From contig CAUVWY020000010.1 of the NCBI GenBank assembly GCA_963555775.3, positions 744,001 through 808,000 on the forward strand: DNA of 64,000 nucleotides, read 5' to 3'. Positions within the stretch are counted from its first letter, which is position 1, and every line of letters starts with the position of its first letter. The notes under the pieces are model-generated. The model was not told where the DNA came from. It worked only from the letters and a program-made list of their open reading frames with translations, and searched no databases. Source of the stretch: JAJEDW01 sp963555775. GTDB lineage: Bacteria > Acidobacteriota > Terriglobia > 20CM-2-55-15. The position numbers and the translations under genes are program-made. Shown piece after piece: positions 9,485-18,258 of this stretch.

Positions 9485-11017
9485 TCAGCATCGCAGGGGA
9501 CGACGCAACACATCCACGGCACGGAACAAGACGGACAGCCACGGGTTCCAGGCCATGAGCCGGAAGACGATGCGCCGGCCGGTACGCACGAGTTGGCACG
9601 GCAGGAGGATGAAGGCGTTCAGGAACGTCTTGAACTCCATGCGTAGAACGGTCTGCTTCTCGGCCCGATACTTCGGGGCCCAGCGTCCGGTTTCGGGAAG
9701 CAGCAGCGCAAACCACGCCTTCAGGGTCCAGGCCAGCGACGCCATCACCATGTAGGCCCAGTTGCCGGTCCGGTCGCCCACCGGCATTTTCAAGGCCCGG
9801 ACGCCGTTCTTTAGTTGCTCGATGAGATTCTCCTGATTGCACCGTTGATTCGCGCGCTTCACGATCCGGTCGGCGGGACCGGCACGGTTCGTGATGTAGA
9901 AGAAGTACCGGATCTTGTCGAACAACACCCACTCCCCTTTGGCCTCCGACAGATTCTTCCGCACCACCACGACGCGGTAGTCCCGCTTACAGGCGCCGGG
10001 CCGGTAGGCGAACTCGGCCACGTCTTCGCCCCGCAAGCGAACGTTCTTGAAACCGCGTTCCCGAACGATCCGTTCCTTGACCTTGTCGGGACGCTGGCGG
10101 GGCTGGGTGGCCACCTCGTATCTGGCCTCACGCTCCAGAACTGCCCAGCAGTCCGGCTCCAGCGCATCGGCCCGCGCCACCAGGTTCGCCCTCGCGTCGA
10201 TACCGAAGATGAAGTCCACGCCCTGGCCGTCCCATCCATCCAGATGCCGGGTCTGGCTGAAGTCGGTGTCCCCGCGCAGCAGGATCCGATGGAACCCGGC
10301 GCGCTGGCACAACCCGATCGCCTGATCGAACCGCGGGGCCGCGCCTTCATGCGAGGGCCGGTTGCCGCTCCGGTTCACCAGGTATAACGGCTCGGCGGTG
10401 TTCGCCAGTGAAATCAACAACGGGTGATAGCCCCATGTCCCGTCGTAGGCGATATCCATCCCTTCCTTGCATTCCCCGCTGGTCGGCGCCAGGGTCCCAT
10501 CCGCGTCCAACACCGCCTCGTCGAAAAAACCGGCCGGTTGCTGCCGCCACACATTCAGCCGCACTTCATTCGCCGCCTCCATCAGGTTCTCCACGTCGCC
10601 GGGCTCGAATCTCCGGCAAAAGTCGCCCGCCGTGGTCGGGTCCGGTATCCGCTGCGCCCCCAGCGCATCCAGGTATGCTTCGTCGTTGCGCCGAAACTCG
10701 ATGTCTTCCAGACACGTCCCTCCCGTCAACGCGTTGTAGGCGATGTTCAACACGTGATCCGACTCGTGATACGGCAGATGCCGCTTCAGCACATCCACCC
10801 GCGCGTCGATGGCCTCGATCAGCCCGGTCCGTCTTGCCACCCGATGCATCGCCCCAAGACCGCCAACCCCCGTGCCGCGCATCCGCTTGCCCATCTCATA
10901 GTGCATGTTACTCGCCGACAACATCGGCGCCGACTGTTCCCTCCAATGTCGGTCCACAAGCCGACGCTCGATTCGCCGCTTGCGATTCCTCATGTTCTTG
11001 CGCGTATAATCGTTCAT
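9485..11017 (-). CDS. IS1380-family DDE transposase
   Basis: 510 aa from the ATG at 11017, chosen because AGGAGG lies 8 nt upstream; an earlier in-frame start at 11065 has no such site. The protein has the arginine-rich N-terminus, the first catalytic Asp in LDADGTLAPTSGE, the second in LLRGDTDFSQTRHLDGW, and the Glu in the C-terminal segment CNQENLIEQLKNGVRALKMP, which fits the IS1380-type DDE transposases. It appears full length. It lies between the Oar-type receptor and a TPR gene. I could not identify the element's terminal inverted repeats or target duplication with confidence, so the outer borders are left open (somewhere within about 9350-11240). Confidence 0.85.
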   Translation of the reverse strand: MNDYTRKNMRNRKRRIERRLVDRHWREQSAPMLSASNMHYEMGKRMRGTGVGGLGAMHRVARRTGLIEAIDARVDVLKRHLPYHESDHVLNIAYNALTGGTCLEDIEFRRNDEAYLDALGAQRIPDPTTAGDFCRRFEPGDVENLMEAANEVRLNVWRQQPAGFFDEAVLDADGTLAPTSGECKEGMDIAYDGTWGYHPLLISLANTAEPLYLVNRSGNRPSHEGAAPRFDQAIGLCQRAGFHRILLRGDTDFSQTRHLDGWDGQGVDFIFGIDARANLVARADALEPDCWAVLEREARYEVATQPRQRPDKVKERIVRERGFKNVRLRGEDVAEFAYRPGACKRDYRVVVVRKNLSEAKGEWVLFDKIRYFFYITNRAGPADRIVKRANQRCNQENLIEQLKNGVRALKMPVGDRTGNWAYMVMASLAWTLKAWFALLLPETGRWAPKYRAEKQTVLRMEFKTFLNAFILLPCQLVRTGRRIVFRLMAWNPWLSVLFRAVDVLRRPLRC

Positions 11018-11339
11018 CCGAAATGCCTCCTTTTCCGTCAGGATTCTGCAAATTCCTTTTCGCACGGGACGGGGACATTTCGGGTACTTCCGCTACTTTT
11101 TCACTATCGATACTTCCTCAATCGCGCTTATTCAGGGGCTAGAACAAGATTCTTCATATCCTTTCCTCCGTTATCTATTCGACTTGCCACATGTGCAGTC
11201 GGGCGTCCTGCCCATGAATTGTAATGTGACTTCACGCTATGCATAAGTGAGCAGGGAGTCAAGACAATCAGTCGCCCCTCCTTCTCGCTCTTCGCAGGCC
11301 GCACTTTTGGTGCCTGTCGATGACCATTTGTGGCAGAAT

Positions 11340-12404
11340 ATGGCAGCTTCGATTCGCGCTTGCCGAGCCGGGGGTATCGCCTTGCGAAAGACGTTTCTGG
11401 TTGCCCTTGTCTGCCTTGCTTCGACAGTGAACATCTCCGCCCAGAGAGGAGGTGTGAACTTTCTGGGCGGGACCGTCATCGCCGGCGGCACACCGCGGCC
11501 GGACATCTTTGTTCACCTTGAGGGTCTCGACCAGCAACACCTGGCGACCGTCTTCACCGACTCCCACGGCGCGTTCCGATTCGAGGGGTTGACCCTCGAG
11601 AACAACTTCGTCTACCTCGTCGTTGACGAGGACGGCTTCCGTCCTTACATGGAACGTCTGGATTTGCCGTACGCGCTTGGCGGTGCGCTGACCGTTTACC
11701 TGGAGCCCGATCTTCGGGCAACGGTCACCGATGGCGACTCCTCCGTATCGGTCGTCGACCTCGGACAGTTGCAGGCACAGATACCCGAGGAGGCCTGGGA
11801 GGCCTATGACGATGCCGTTGAGGAATCGGAAAGGGGCAACCATTCGGACGCAGTCGAACTGGTGGAACGCGCGCTGGACCTCGCGCCGGACTTCTACGAA
11901 GCACAGATCATGCTGGGTGGTGAATACAGCCGGCTCGGCCGCCATGTCGACGCCGAAACGGCATACCGCCGTGCCTGGGACATCAGTCCCGGACGGGAGT
12001 TGGCGCCACTGAACCTTGGAGTGCTCTATTACCAGGATGCGGATCGCGCGCGAATGGACGGGAATGAACCGCAGGCGATCGCCAGGCTGGAACAGGCGCG
12101 GGACGTTCTGGATGAGGCCATCCAGCGGAATCCGGTTTCCGCCGACGCACTGTTCTATCTCGGCGCCACGCTTTACGGTCTGGGCGCTTACCAGGAAGCC
12201 GAACAGGCGCTCGTCCGGTCGCTCGATCTCGACACCCGCGACGGCCAAGCGCGTTTGATGCTCGTCAACGTCTATGCGCGAGTGGGGCTCCTTGAAGAGG
12301 CGCTCGACCAGGCGAATCGATTTCTGGAAGAAAACCCGGATTCGCCGCAGCGTCCGGGTATCGAGGAGGTCGTTTCGCAGATCGAGTCCGCGCTCCGGCA
12401 GTAG
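11340..12404 (+). CDS. Secreted TPR protein with N-terminal carboxypeptidase-regulatory-like domain
   Basis: About 354 aa from ATG 11340; a TTG at 11382 directly before the hydrophobic segment (RKTFLVALVCLASTVNISAQ) is an alternative start. After the signal peptide comes a beta-sandwich domain of the carboxypeptidase regulatory/CNA-B kind (about residues 40-115; GGTVIAGGTPRPDIFVHLEG, then a FTDSHGAFRFEGL segment), then a linker and four to five TPRs (about 150-350). The same N-terminal fold begins the Oar-type receptors in this window. The protein is probably exported, and its partner is unknown. It is convergent with the CRTAC1 gene at 12420. Confidence 0.8.
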   Translation: MAASIRACRAGGIALRKTFLVALVCLASTVNISAQRGGVNFLGGTVIAGGTPRPDIFVHLEGLDQQHLATVFTDSHGAFRFEGLTLENNFVYLVVDEDGFRPYMERLDLPYALGGALTVYLEPDLRATVTDGDSSVSVVDLGQLQAQIPEEAWEAYDDAVEESERGNHSDAVELVERALDLAPDFYEAQIMLGGEYSRLGRHVDAETAYRRAWDISPGRELAPLNLGVLYYQDADRARMDGNEPQAIARLEQARDVLDEAIQRNPVSADALFYLGATLYGLGAYQEAEQALVRSLDLDTRDGQARLMLVNVYARVGLLEEALDQANRFLEENPDSPQRPGIEEVVSQIESALRQ

Positions 12405-12419
12405 TCGGAATCGGTCGGA

Positions 12420-14120
12420 TCAGTCCTCCCCGACGACACCCTGTCCTTCCCTGATCCTCAGGAATCGGTCTGCCTCGACTCCGCCGAGTTCCTCCGCGGT
12501 TCCGTTGGGCCACCGAATACGGATCGCGTCGACCCGGGTTGCGCTTCCCAGGCCAAAGTGAACCCTCATGTCGTTGTGTGAAAGAAAGCTGCCGCCACTG
12601 TACACGACGCCGAACTGCGTGCGGCCTCCCGCCTGGATTTCAATACTGGCCCCGATTGCGTCCCGATTGCTATCGGTTCCCTCCAGGCGAAGAGTGATCC
12701 AGTGGTTCCGGTTCCCGCCGTCGTTCCGGTAAAGATTCGGACGGTCGTTGATATTCACGGCGATCGCATCGATGTCGCCGTCGTTGTCGTAGTCGCCGAA
12801 GGCTGTACCCCGCGCCGATCGTTCCACCGAGAGATCCCCTTCAAGACCGGATGCGATCTCCTCGAAACGCCCGTCTCCGACGTTCCGATAGATCTCTTTG
12901 CGCTGCAGAAAACGGGTGCCGGCCTCAACTTCATCGACCTCCGGATACACATGCCCGTTCGACACGAAGATATCCAGCCGGCCGTCATTATCCAGGTCAA
13001 CAAACCCGGCGCCCCAGCCCAGATGTGGAAGCGACACGCCTCCCAGCCCGGCCGTCGCAGTCGCGTCGACGAACAAGAGACTGCCGAGATTCTGGTAGAG
13101 CGTGTTCGTGTCGTGAGAGAAGTTGGTGACGAAGATATCGGGTTGTCCGTTGTTGTCGTAGTCTCCGATGCCAACCCCCATGCCCGCCTGGGCGTGACCC
13201 GCTTCGTTCAGGGCCGTACCCGAAATGACCCCGACCTCCGTAAAAGTCCCGTCCCGGTTGTTCTGAAAGAGCAGATTCGGGACCGAATCGTTCGCGACAT
13301 AGATGTCGGGCCACCCGTCTCCGTCCAGGTCGCTGAAGACGACGCCAAAACCATAGTGCCCCGGCTCGCGAACACCCGCCTCATCGGTGACATCGGTAAA
13401 CGTCCCATCGCCATCGTTGCGGTACAGAAGATCGGCTTCGCCCGCCAGCCCGACCGGGCCGCACATGACATCCATGCCCATATACCGGCAGATCGAACGC
13501 TCACCTGGCCTGGGGACAATGTCTTCGGCAAACGTCAGGTAATTGGCGACGTAGAGATCCACATCGCCGTCACGGTCGTAGTCGCCGAACGCGCAGTTTG
13601 TGCCCCACCCGGGGTCTCCGACCCCGGCCAGGGAGGTTGCCTCGATGAAAGTGCCGTCGCCTCGGTTGCGATACAGTACGTTCGGGCCGTACGCCGTCAC
13701 ATAGAAGTCGCGATGCCCGTCGTTGTCGTAGTCGGCGGCGCAAACGCCCATGCCCCAACCCGTGGCCTCGAGGCCGGCCTCAACCGTGACGTCGGTAAAA
13801 CGCGCCCCGTCGTTCCGGTAGAGCGCCGCTATCGGATCACCGCCGCTCGAATAACTCTCCAGTGTCGAGCCGTTCGCGATCAGCAGATCGACATCGCCGT
13901 CGTCGTCATAGTCGATGAAACCCGCCCCGTTCCCGTTGGTCTCGATGATGTAATCCTTGGTCGCATCGCCTGAGACATTCAGCAATGTGACGCCGACCTG
14001 CTCGGCCACATCGGGGAAGCGCGGAAAGGCGCCCGGTGCCTGCGAGGCAACGGTTGCGGGCTCGATCGGGGCCATGACGCCCGTCAGGACCGCCGCGAAC
14101 AAGGCTGGTGGGATGAGCAT
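12420..14120 (-). CDS. CRTAC1-type FG-GAP repeat and ASPIC/UnbV domain protein
   Basis: 566 aa: signal peptide (1-26), at least seven FG-GAP-type integrin-alpha-like repeats with Ca-binding DxDxDGxxD-like loops (FIDYDDDGDVDLLIANGS, YDNDGHRDFYVTAYG, FSDLDGDGWPDIYVANDS and others), and a C-terminal ASPIC/UnbV domain from about residue 470 (RNDGGNRNHWITLRLEG, then VHFGLGSATRVDAIRIRWPN). It is an exported beta-propeller-like protein; members of this family have no agreed function. It lies 8 nt downstream of the paralogue at 14129-15844 and is presumably translated from the same mRNA. Confidence 0.9.
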   Translation of the reverse strand: MLIPPALFAAVLTGVMAPIEPATVASQAPGAFPRFPDVAEQVGVTLLNVSGDATKDYIIETNGNGAGFIDYDDDGDVDLLIANGSTLESYSSGGDPIAALYRNDGARFTDVTVEAGLEATGWGMGVCAADYDNDGHRDFYVTAYGPNVLYRNRGDGTFIEATSLAGVGDPGWGTNCAFGDYDRDGDVDLYVANYLTFAEDIVPRPGERSICRYMGMDVMCGPVGLAGEADLLYRNDGDGTFTDVTDEAGVREPGHYGFGVVFSDLDGDGWPDIYVANDSVPNLLFQNNRDGTFTEVGVISGTALNEAGHAQAGMGVGIGDYDNNGQPDIFVTNFSHDTNTLYQNLGSLLFVDATATAGLGGVSLPHLGWGAGFVDLDNDGRLDIFVSNGHVYPEVDEVEAGTRFLQRKEIYRNVGDGRFEEIASGLEGDLSVERSARGTAFGDYDNDGDIDAIAVNINDRPNLYRNDGGNRNHWITLRLEGTDSNRDAIGASIEIQAGGRTQFGVVYSGGSFLSHNDMRVHFGLGSATRVDAIRIRWPNGTAEELGGVEADRFLRIREGQGVVGED

Positions 14121-14128
14121 GGAAGTTG

Positions 14129-15844
14129 TTACCGGGACGGTTCGGCGGTGTCGGTCTCGAAGGGCTGCCGGTCGGTGACGCCTTCGCCTTCAACGACAGT
14201 CAGAATGTGGTTGACCTCAATATCTTCGATGATATCGACGTCGCCGCTCGGCCACTCGATTTCCAGCCTGTCGGCGGTTCGAGCCGATCCCAGTCCGAAG
14301 TGCACGCGCCCATCGTTCTGGCCCAGATAGCTGGAGCCGGCTCTCACGTCTCTAACCAGCAGGCGATCGCCTACACTCAGTTTCAAACGCGCCCCGATGC
14401 CGCTCCGATTGCTGCGAGTGCCCACGGTACGGACCAGCAGTGAGGAATTGCTGTTGCCTCCCTCGTTGTGAAGCACATCGGCTGGTTGTCCGTTGTTGCT
14501 GACCACGATGTCAAGATCGCCATCGTTGTCCAGGTCCCCCACGACCAATCCGCGGCTCACTTTCTGGAGTTGAAACCCTGGGCCGGCCGCCGGGCCCAAT
14601 TCCGAAAACCTGCCGGCGCCGTTGTTCTCCAGCAAAAGGTTCCGTTGTTCGTATGTCGTGTCGTCGCGGTAGAGACTCACATTGTCGATGACGTCGCCGT
14701 TCGCGATGGCCAGATCCAGATCCGAGTCATTGTCGTAGTCGAGGAAGGCCGTGCCGAAGCCGACGAACGGCAGTGTCGCCTGCGCCAAACCGCTCTCCAG
14801 GGTGATGTCGGAGAACAGTCCCTCGCCCAGGTTCTGGTACAGGCTGTGCGTTTCCTTGTCCAGATTCGTCACGAAGACTTCGAACAACCCGTCGCCGTCA
14901 ATATCGGCCATGTCCGTTCCCATACCCGCCTGTGGTTTGCCGCTGCCGCCCACGGCAACACCGGCCCAGAATCCGTCTTCCTCGAAGGCACGGCCCCCCA
15001 TGTTATGAAACAGAAAGTTGGGTACGGCATCGTTGGCTACGTAAATATCGATCCGCCCGTCCTGATCGTAGTCTCCGAAAACCACTCCCAAACCATTGCC
15101 CTCGACGGCGCCCATGCCCACCTCGCGGGTCACGTCGGTCATCGTCCCGTCACCGTTGTTCAGGTACAACGTGTCCGCAACGGGGTTGTATACGTTCGGA
15201 TGACAATAGGCGGGTTGGTTCGAATTGGTGCAGTGCTTGTTGTTTTCGGGCGACCAGTCCACGTAGTGCGTCACATACAGGTCGACATGTCCGTCATTGT
15301 CGATGTCTCCAAAGGCGCAACTCGCGCTCCACAGTTCCGAAGCAATGCCGGCGTCGACGGTCACATCCGCAAAGACCCCGTCCCCAGTATTGTGATAGAG
15401 CGTGTCGGCTCTGACGCTGGTGACGTACAGGTCGGTCCACCCGTCGTTGTCATAGTCGGCGGCGCAGGCGCCCATGCCGTACCCGGAACTGTTCAACGAT
15501 GCCGCTTCCGTAGTGTCGGCAAACGTCCCATCCCCGTTGTTGCGGTACAGGTGGTTCCCCGATCCGTCCTCCGCCTCCGAATCACTGACCAGGAAGGCTC
15601 CATTGACCAGGAACACGTCGGACCAGCCGTCGTTGTCGTAGTCAAAGATAACGGCGCCGGAGCCCATCGTTTCGGGGAGATGCTTCTCGGCGCTTGCGCC
15701 GTTCTCATGCTCGAAGTGGATCCCAACGTCCCCGGAAACATCGGTGAAAAGGACCGGCTGCTGAGGCGCTGCCGCTGAAACGTTCAGTCCCCACCCCAGA
15801 GTCGTCAGCAGAAATGCGGTTGCAATGAGTGGTCTGGTCGACAT
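14129..15844 (-). CDS. CRTAC1-type FG-GAP repeat and ASPIC/UnbV domain protein
   Basis: 571 aa: signal peptide (about 1-27), FG-GAP repeats with acidic Ca-binding loops (FDYDNDGWSDVFLVNGA, YDQDGRIDIYVANDA, LDYDNDSDLDLAIANGD), and a C-terminal ASPIC/UnbV domain (GNSNSSLLVRTVGTRSNRSG, then VHFGLGSARTADRLEIEWPS). It starts 44 nt after the stop of the PpiC-like/TPR gene at 15889-18117, and the other CRTAC1 gene follows after 8 nt, giving a three-gene unit on the minus strand. The order TPR then CRTAC1 is the same as at 145-2399. Confidence 0.9.
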   Translation of the reverse strand: MSTRPLIATAFLLTTLGWGLNVSAAAPQQPVLFTDVSGDVGIHFEHENGASAEKHLPETMGSGAVIFDYDNDGWSDVFLVNGAFLVSDSEAEDGSGNHLYRNNGDGTFADTTEAASLNSSGYGMGACAADYDNDGWTDLYVTSVRADTLYHNTGDGVFADVTVDAGIASELWSASCAFGDIDNDGHVDLYVTHYVDWSPENNKHCTNSNQPAYCHPNVYNPVADTLYLNNGDGTMTDVTREVGMGAVEGNGLGVVFGDYDQDGRIDIYVANDAVPNFLFHNMGGRAFEEDGFWAGVAVGGSGKPQAGMGTDMADIDGDGLFEVFVTNLDKETHSLYQNLGEGLFSDITLESGLAQATLPFVGFGTAFLDYDNDSDLDLAIANGDVIDNVSLYRDDTTYEQRNLLLENNGAGRFSELGPAAGPGFQLQKVSRGLVVGDLDNDGDLDIVVSNNGQPADVLHNEGGNSNSSLLVRTVGTRSNRSGIGARLKLSVGDRLLVRDVRAGSSYLGQNDGRVHFGLGSARTADRLEIEWPSGDVDIIEDIEVNHILTVVEGEGVTDRQPFETDTAEPSR

Positions 15845-15888
15845 GATGATTGCGGGCGTCGCTCGTGTTGAGGTTCTGTCGCGGGGTG

Positions 15889-18117
15889 CTACTCCCCCCG
15901 GCTTCTCAACGCGGCCTCGATCTGTTCAAGGTACGCGGCCAGATGCTGCTCGCTCGCGTCGAGGTTCCCCAGCATTTCGTATTCGCCGGCCAGACTTCTG
16001 CGAGCGAGAAAATCATCGCCGACCTCCATGTCTATCATATTTTCGAGCGTTTGGACGGCCGCTTCGTGCTCCCCCAGACGGCTCTGAGCCACTGCGAGGT
16101 TGAAATGGAACGCCGCTTCCCCGGGATGCGATTCGATGCCTTCGCGAAACAGCCGGAGGGCCTCCTCCGGTTGACCGTCCACTAGCTTGTCCGCGGCGTC
16201 GCGATTGAGCACGTAGACGTCCCGCGCCCGGTCTTCGGCCGCTTGTTCTTCGGCCTGGAGCGTTTGGTAGGCTCGAAGTTCGCTTTGCCCCTCGTCTCTC
16301 TGCCCGGTCTGGATCAGCGCACGAGCACGATGGTAGCGGGGCGCCGCGTCGTTCGGATCGATCCGGAGCGCATTCTCTGCGGCCAGGACCGACTCCTCGT
16401 ATCGCCGCATCCGCAAGTTTACCTCCGCCGACCCGGTGTGGGCGGCAGCGTTCTCGGGTTGGAACGAAATGACCTCGTTGTATTGTTCGAGCGCCTCCTC
16501 GGGGCGGTTGTTCCGAAGATACAAGTCCCCAAGCGCCATTCGGGACTCCATACGATCCGGATCGATGTCCAATGAGGTGCCATATGACGATTCGGCGGCG
16601 GCGAAGTCCAGCAGTTCGGACTGAATGTCCCCGATTCGCTGGTAGACGAAACTCCGTTGCCGGGGATCCGGGGCGGGGTTGGCGCGCATCTGGACGGCTC
16701 GTTCCATTTCCTGCAGCGCGCGCTGCAACTTCATCGACTCGACGAAAACCTCAGCCAATTCATATTGGGCCCGCCAGGAGTTCGGATGCGCCTCGACGGC
16801 GACCAACATGACGGCCTCGGCCTCCTCCTCGCGTGCCACTTCAACCAGAAGAGCGCTCATCGCGAAATACAAGCCTTCGCGGACCGGGGTCTCCCGTAAC
16901 GCCGCTTGGTATTCGCGAAATGCCTGCTCGAACTCCGTGTCCAGAAAATACGCGAGGCGAACGAGAGCGGAGAACCGTTCGAGCAACTCGGAGACATCGG
17001 CTGAGCCCTCCCCCCAGCGCAAGGACAGGGAACGACGGAAGAGCCCGACCGCTTCGGCATGATCGCCCTGGGCCCGCACGACGCGGCCGAGGTTGCCGTG
17101 GCTCGATGCAAGGTTGGGGTGTCCGGACCCGAGGGCCTGTTCCAGGATCGACGCGGATCGACGGTAGAGCGGCGCCGCCTCGGCGTAGTTTCGCTGGGCT
17201 TCGAGGATCTCAGCGAGATTGTTGAGGCTGGCCGCGACCTCCAGGTGATCCTGACCGAGGACCCTCTCGGCGATATCCAGCGAGCGTCGCGACAGCGGTT
17301 CGGCGGCAGCGTAGTCTTGCTGCGCTTCAAGCAGTTGGGCCAGGTTGTTGAGGCTTCGAGCTACGTTGGGATGGTCGGGCCCCAGAGCCTGCTCCAGAAT
17401 GGACAGGGATCGGCGGTACAGGGGCTCCGCCTCCCGATAGTTTCCCAGGAAACGCTCGACTTCAGCCAGGTTGTTCAAGCTGGCCGCCACGTCGACGTGT
17501 TCGGATCCAAGGAGCCGTTCCCTGATTTCGAGCGATCGCCGGTAGAGCGGCGCGGCTTCGGCCCAGTCTTCCTGCAGGCGGTATATGGCCGCAATGCCGT
17601 TCATGCTCTCTCCGAGGCGGTAGTCTTCCAGCCCCAGGGTCTCCGCATCCTCGATAGCTTCCCTGAAGAGTGCGGTGGCTTCGATGAATCTTCCCTGCTG
17701 CAGGGCTCGCTGGGCCGCGGTGTCGAGTTCGATCCAGTTCTGCTCTTCCTCGGGAATCACCTGGAGCAGGACAAACGCGCTGCCGACTCTTGCGACTGGA
17801 CTGACCTGCCCGGGACCGACATCCGCGAGCGCGTTCCGGAACTCGGTCTGGAGATTCTCGGGGGCGACTCTCCCCAGGTACCCGCCCCCTGCCGCCGAAG
17901 CGTCTACGGAGTTCTCCCGCGCTACCAGTTCAAACGATGCGCCGGCCTCGATTCGGGCGCGAAGCTCAAGGGCTTCAGCCTCGGTTTCGACCAGAATCAT
18001 CCGTATGCCGGCCGGTGCGGCTTGCGGCCGGGCCCAGAGGCTTGAAAGGATCAGACACCAGGCGACGATTGGCAGGAGCCAAACCGAGCCCTTCTGTACG
18101 GTCAATCCCTTACGCAT
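15889..18117 (-). CDS. Secreted parvulin-like/TPR fusion protein
   Basis: Third paralogue, 742 aa from ATG 18117 (MRKGLTVQKG, a positively charged start followed by a hydrophobic signal segment WLLPIVAWCLILSSLWARPQ). An upstream in-frame ATG at 18225 would run through the terminator hairpin of the preceding gene and is rejected. The layout repeats: parvulin-like domain (about residues 38-125; SFELVARENSVDASAAGGGYLG), kinesin-light-chain-like TPRs (about 140-370; SLNNLAEVERFLGNYREAEP) and 34-residue TPRs to the C-terminus. The catalytic His residues of parvulins are missing. It heads an apparent operon with two CRTAC1 genes. Confidence 0.85.
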   Translation of the reverse strand: MRKGLTVQKGSVWLLPIVAWCLILSSLWARPQAAPAGIRMILVETEAEALELRARIEAGASFELVARENSVDASAAGGGYLGRVAPENLQTEFRNALADVGPGQVSPVARVGSAFVLLQVIPEEEQNWIELDTAAQRALQQGRFIEATALFREAIEDAETLGLEDYRLGESMNGIAAIYRLQEDWAEAAPLYRRSLEIRERLLGSEHVDVAASLNNLAEVERFLGNYREAEPLYRRSLSILEQALGPDHPNVARSLNNLAQLLEAQQDYAAAEPLSRRSLDIAERVLGQDHLEVAASLNNLAEILEAQRNYAEAAPLYRRSASILEQALGSGHPNLASSHGNLGRVVRAQGDHAEAVGLFRRSLSLRWGEGSADVSELLERFSALVRLAYFLDTEFEQAFREYQAALRETPVREGLYFAMSALLVEVAREEEAEAVMLVAVEAHPNSWRAQYELAEVFVESMKLQRALQEMERAVQMRANPAPDPRQRSFVYQRIGDIQSELLDFAAAESSYGTSLDIDPDRMESRMALGDLYLRNNRPEEALEQYNEVISFQPENAAAHTGSAEVNLRMRRYEESVLAAENALRIDPNDAAPRYHRARALIQTGQRDEGQSELRAYQTLQAEEQAAEDRARDVYVLNRDAADKLVDGQPEEALRLFREGIESHPGEAAFHFNLAVAQSRLGEHEAAVQTLENMIDMEVGDDFLARRSLAGEYEMLGNLDASEQHLAAYLEQIEAALRSRGE

Positions 18118-18160
18118 CGGAATTTCACCAAGATGCCGCGTGGCAGCGTTTCTATCAGAC

Positions 18161-18190
18161 AAAACGCCGAGCCGTAAGAACGGCTCGGCG
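18161..18190 (-). terminator. Rho-independent terminator of the Oar-type receptor gene
   Basis: A perfect 10-bp stem (CGCCGAGCCG at 18165-18174 and CGGCTCGGCG at 18181-18190) with a 6-nt loop is followed, on the minus strand, by TTTTG. It lies about 70 nt after the stop codon of the receptor gene at 18259 and just before the TPR gene. Confidence 0.8.
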
Positions 18191-18258
18191 CGACTTTCTT
18201 CCTGTCCCGGTCTTGAGGACGGCACGGCCGGGCCCGTGCCCGGCCGCTCTTCAGTTGG

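Noticed and set aside
9350..11240. Defined ends for the IS1380-type element
   Set aside because: I compared both flanks and found no convincing inverted repeat or duplication, so only the transposase is called.
12702..15778. Plus-strand frames of 423 and 436 codons opposite the CRTAC1 genes
   Set aside because: Both are antisense shadows of FG-GAP repeats (repetitive DIAVVVIV-like products from complementary Asp-rich codons).
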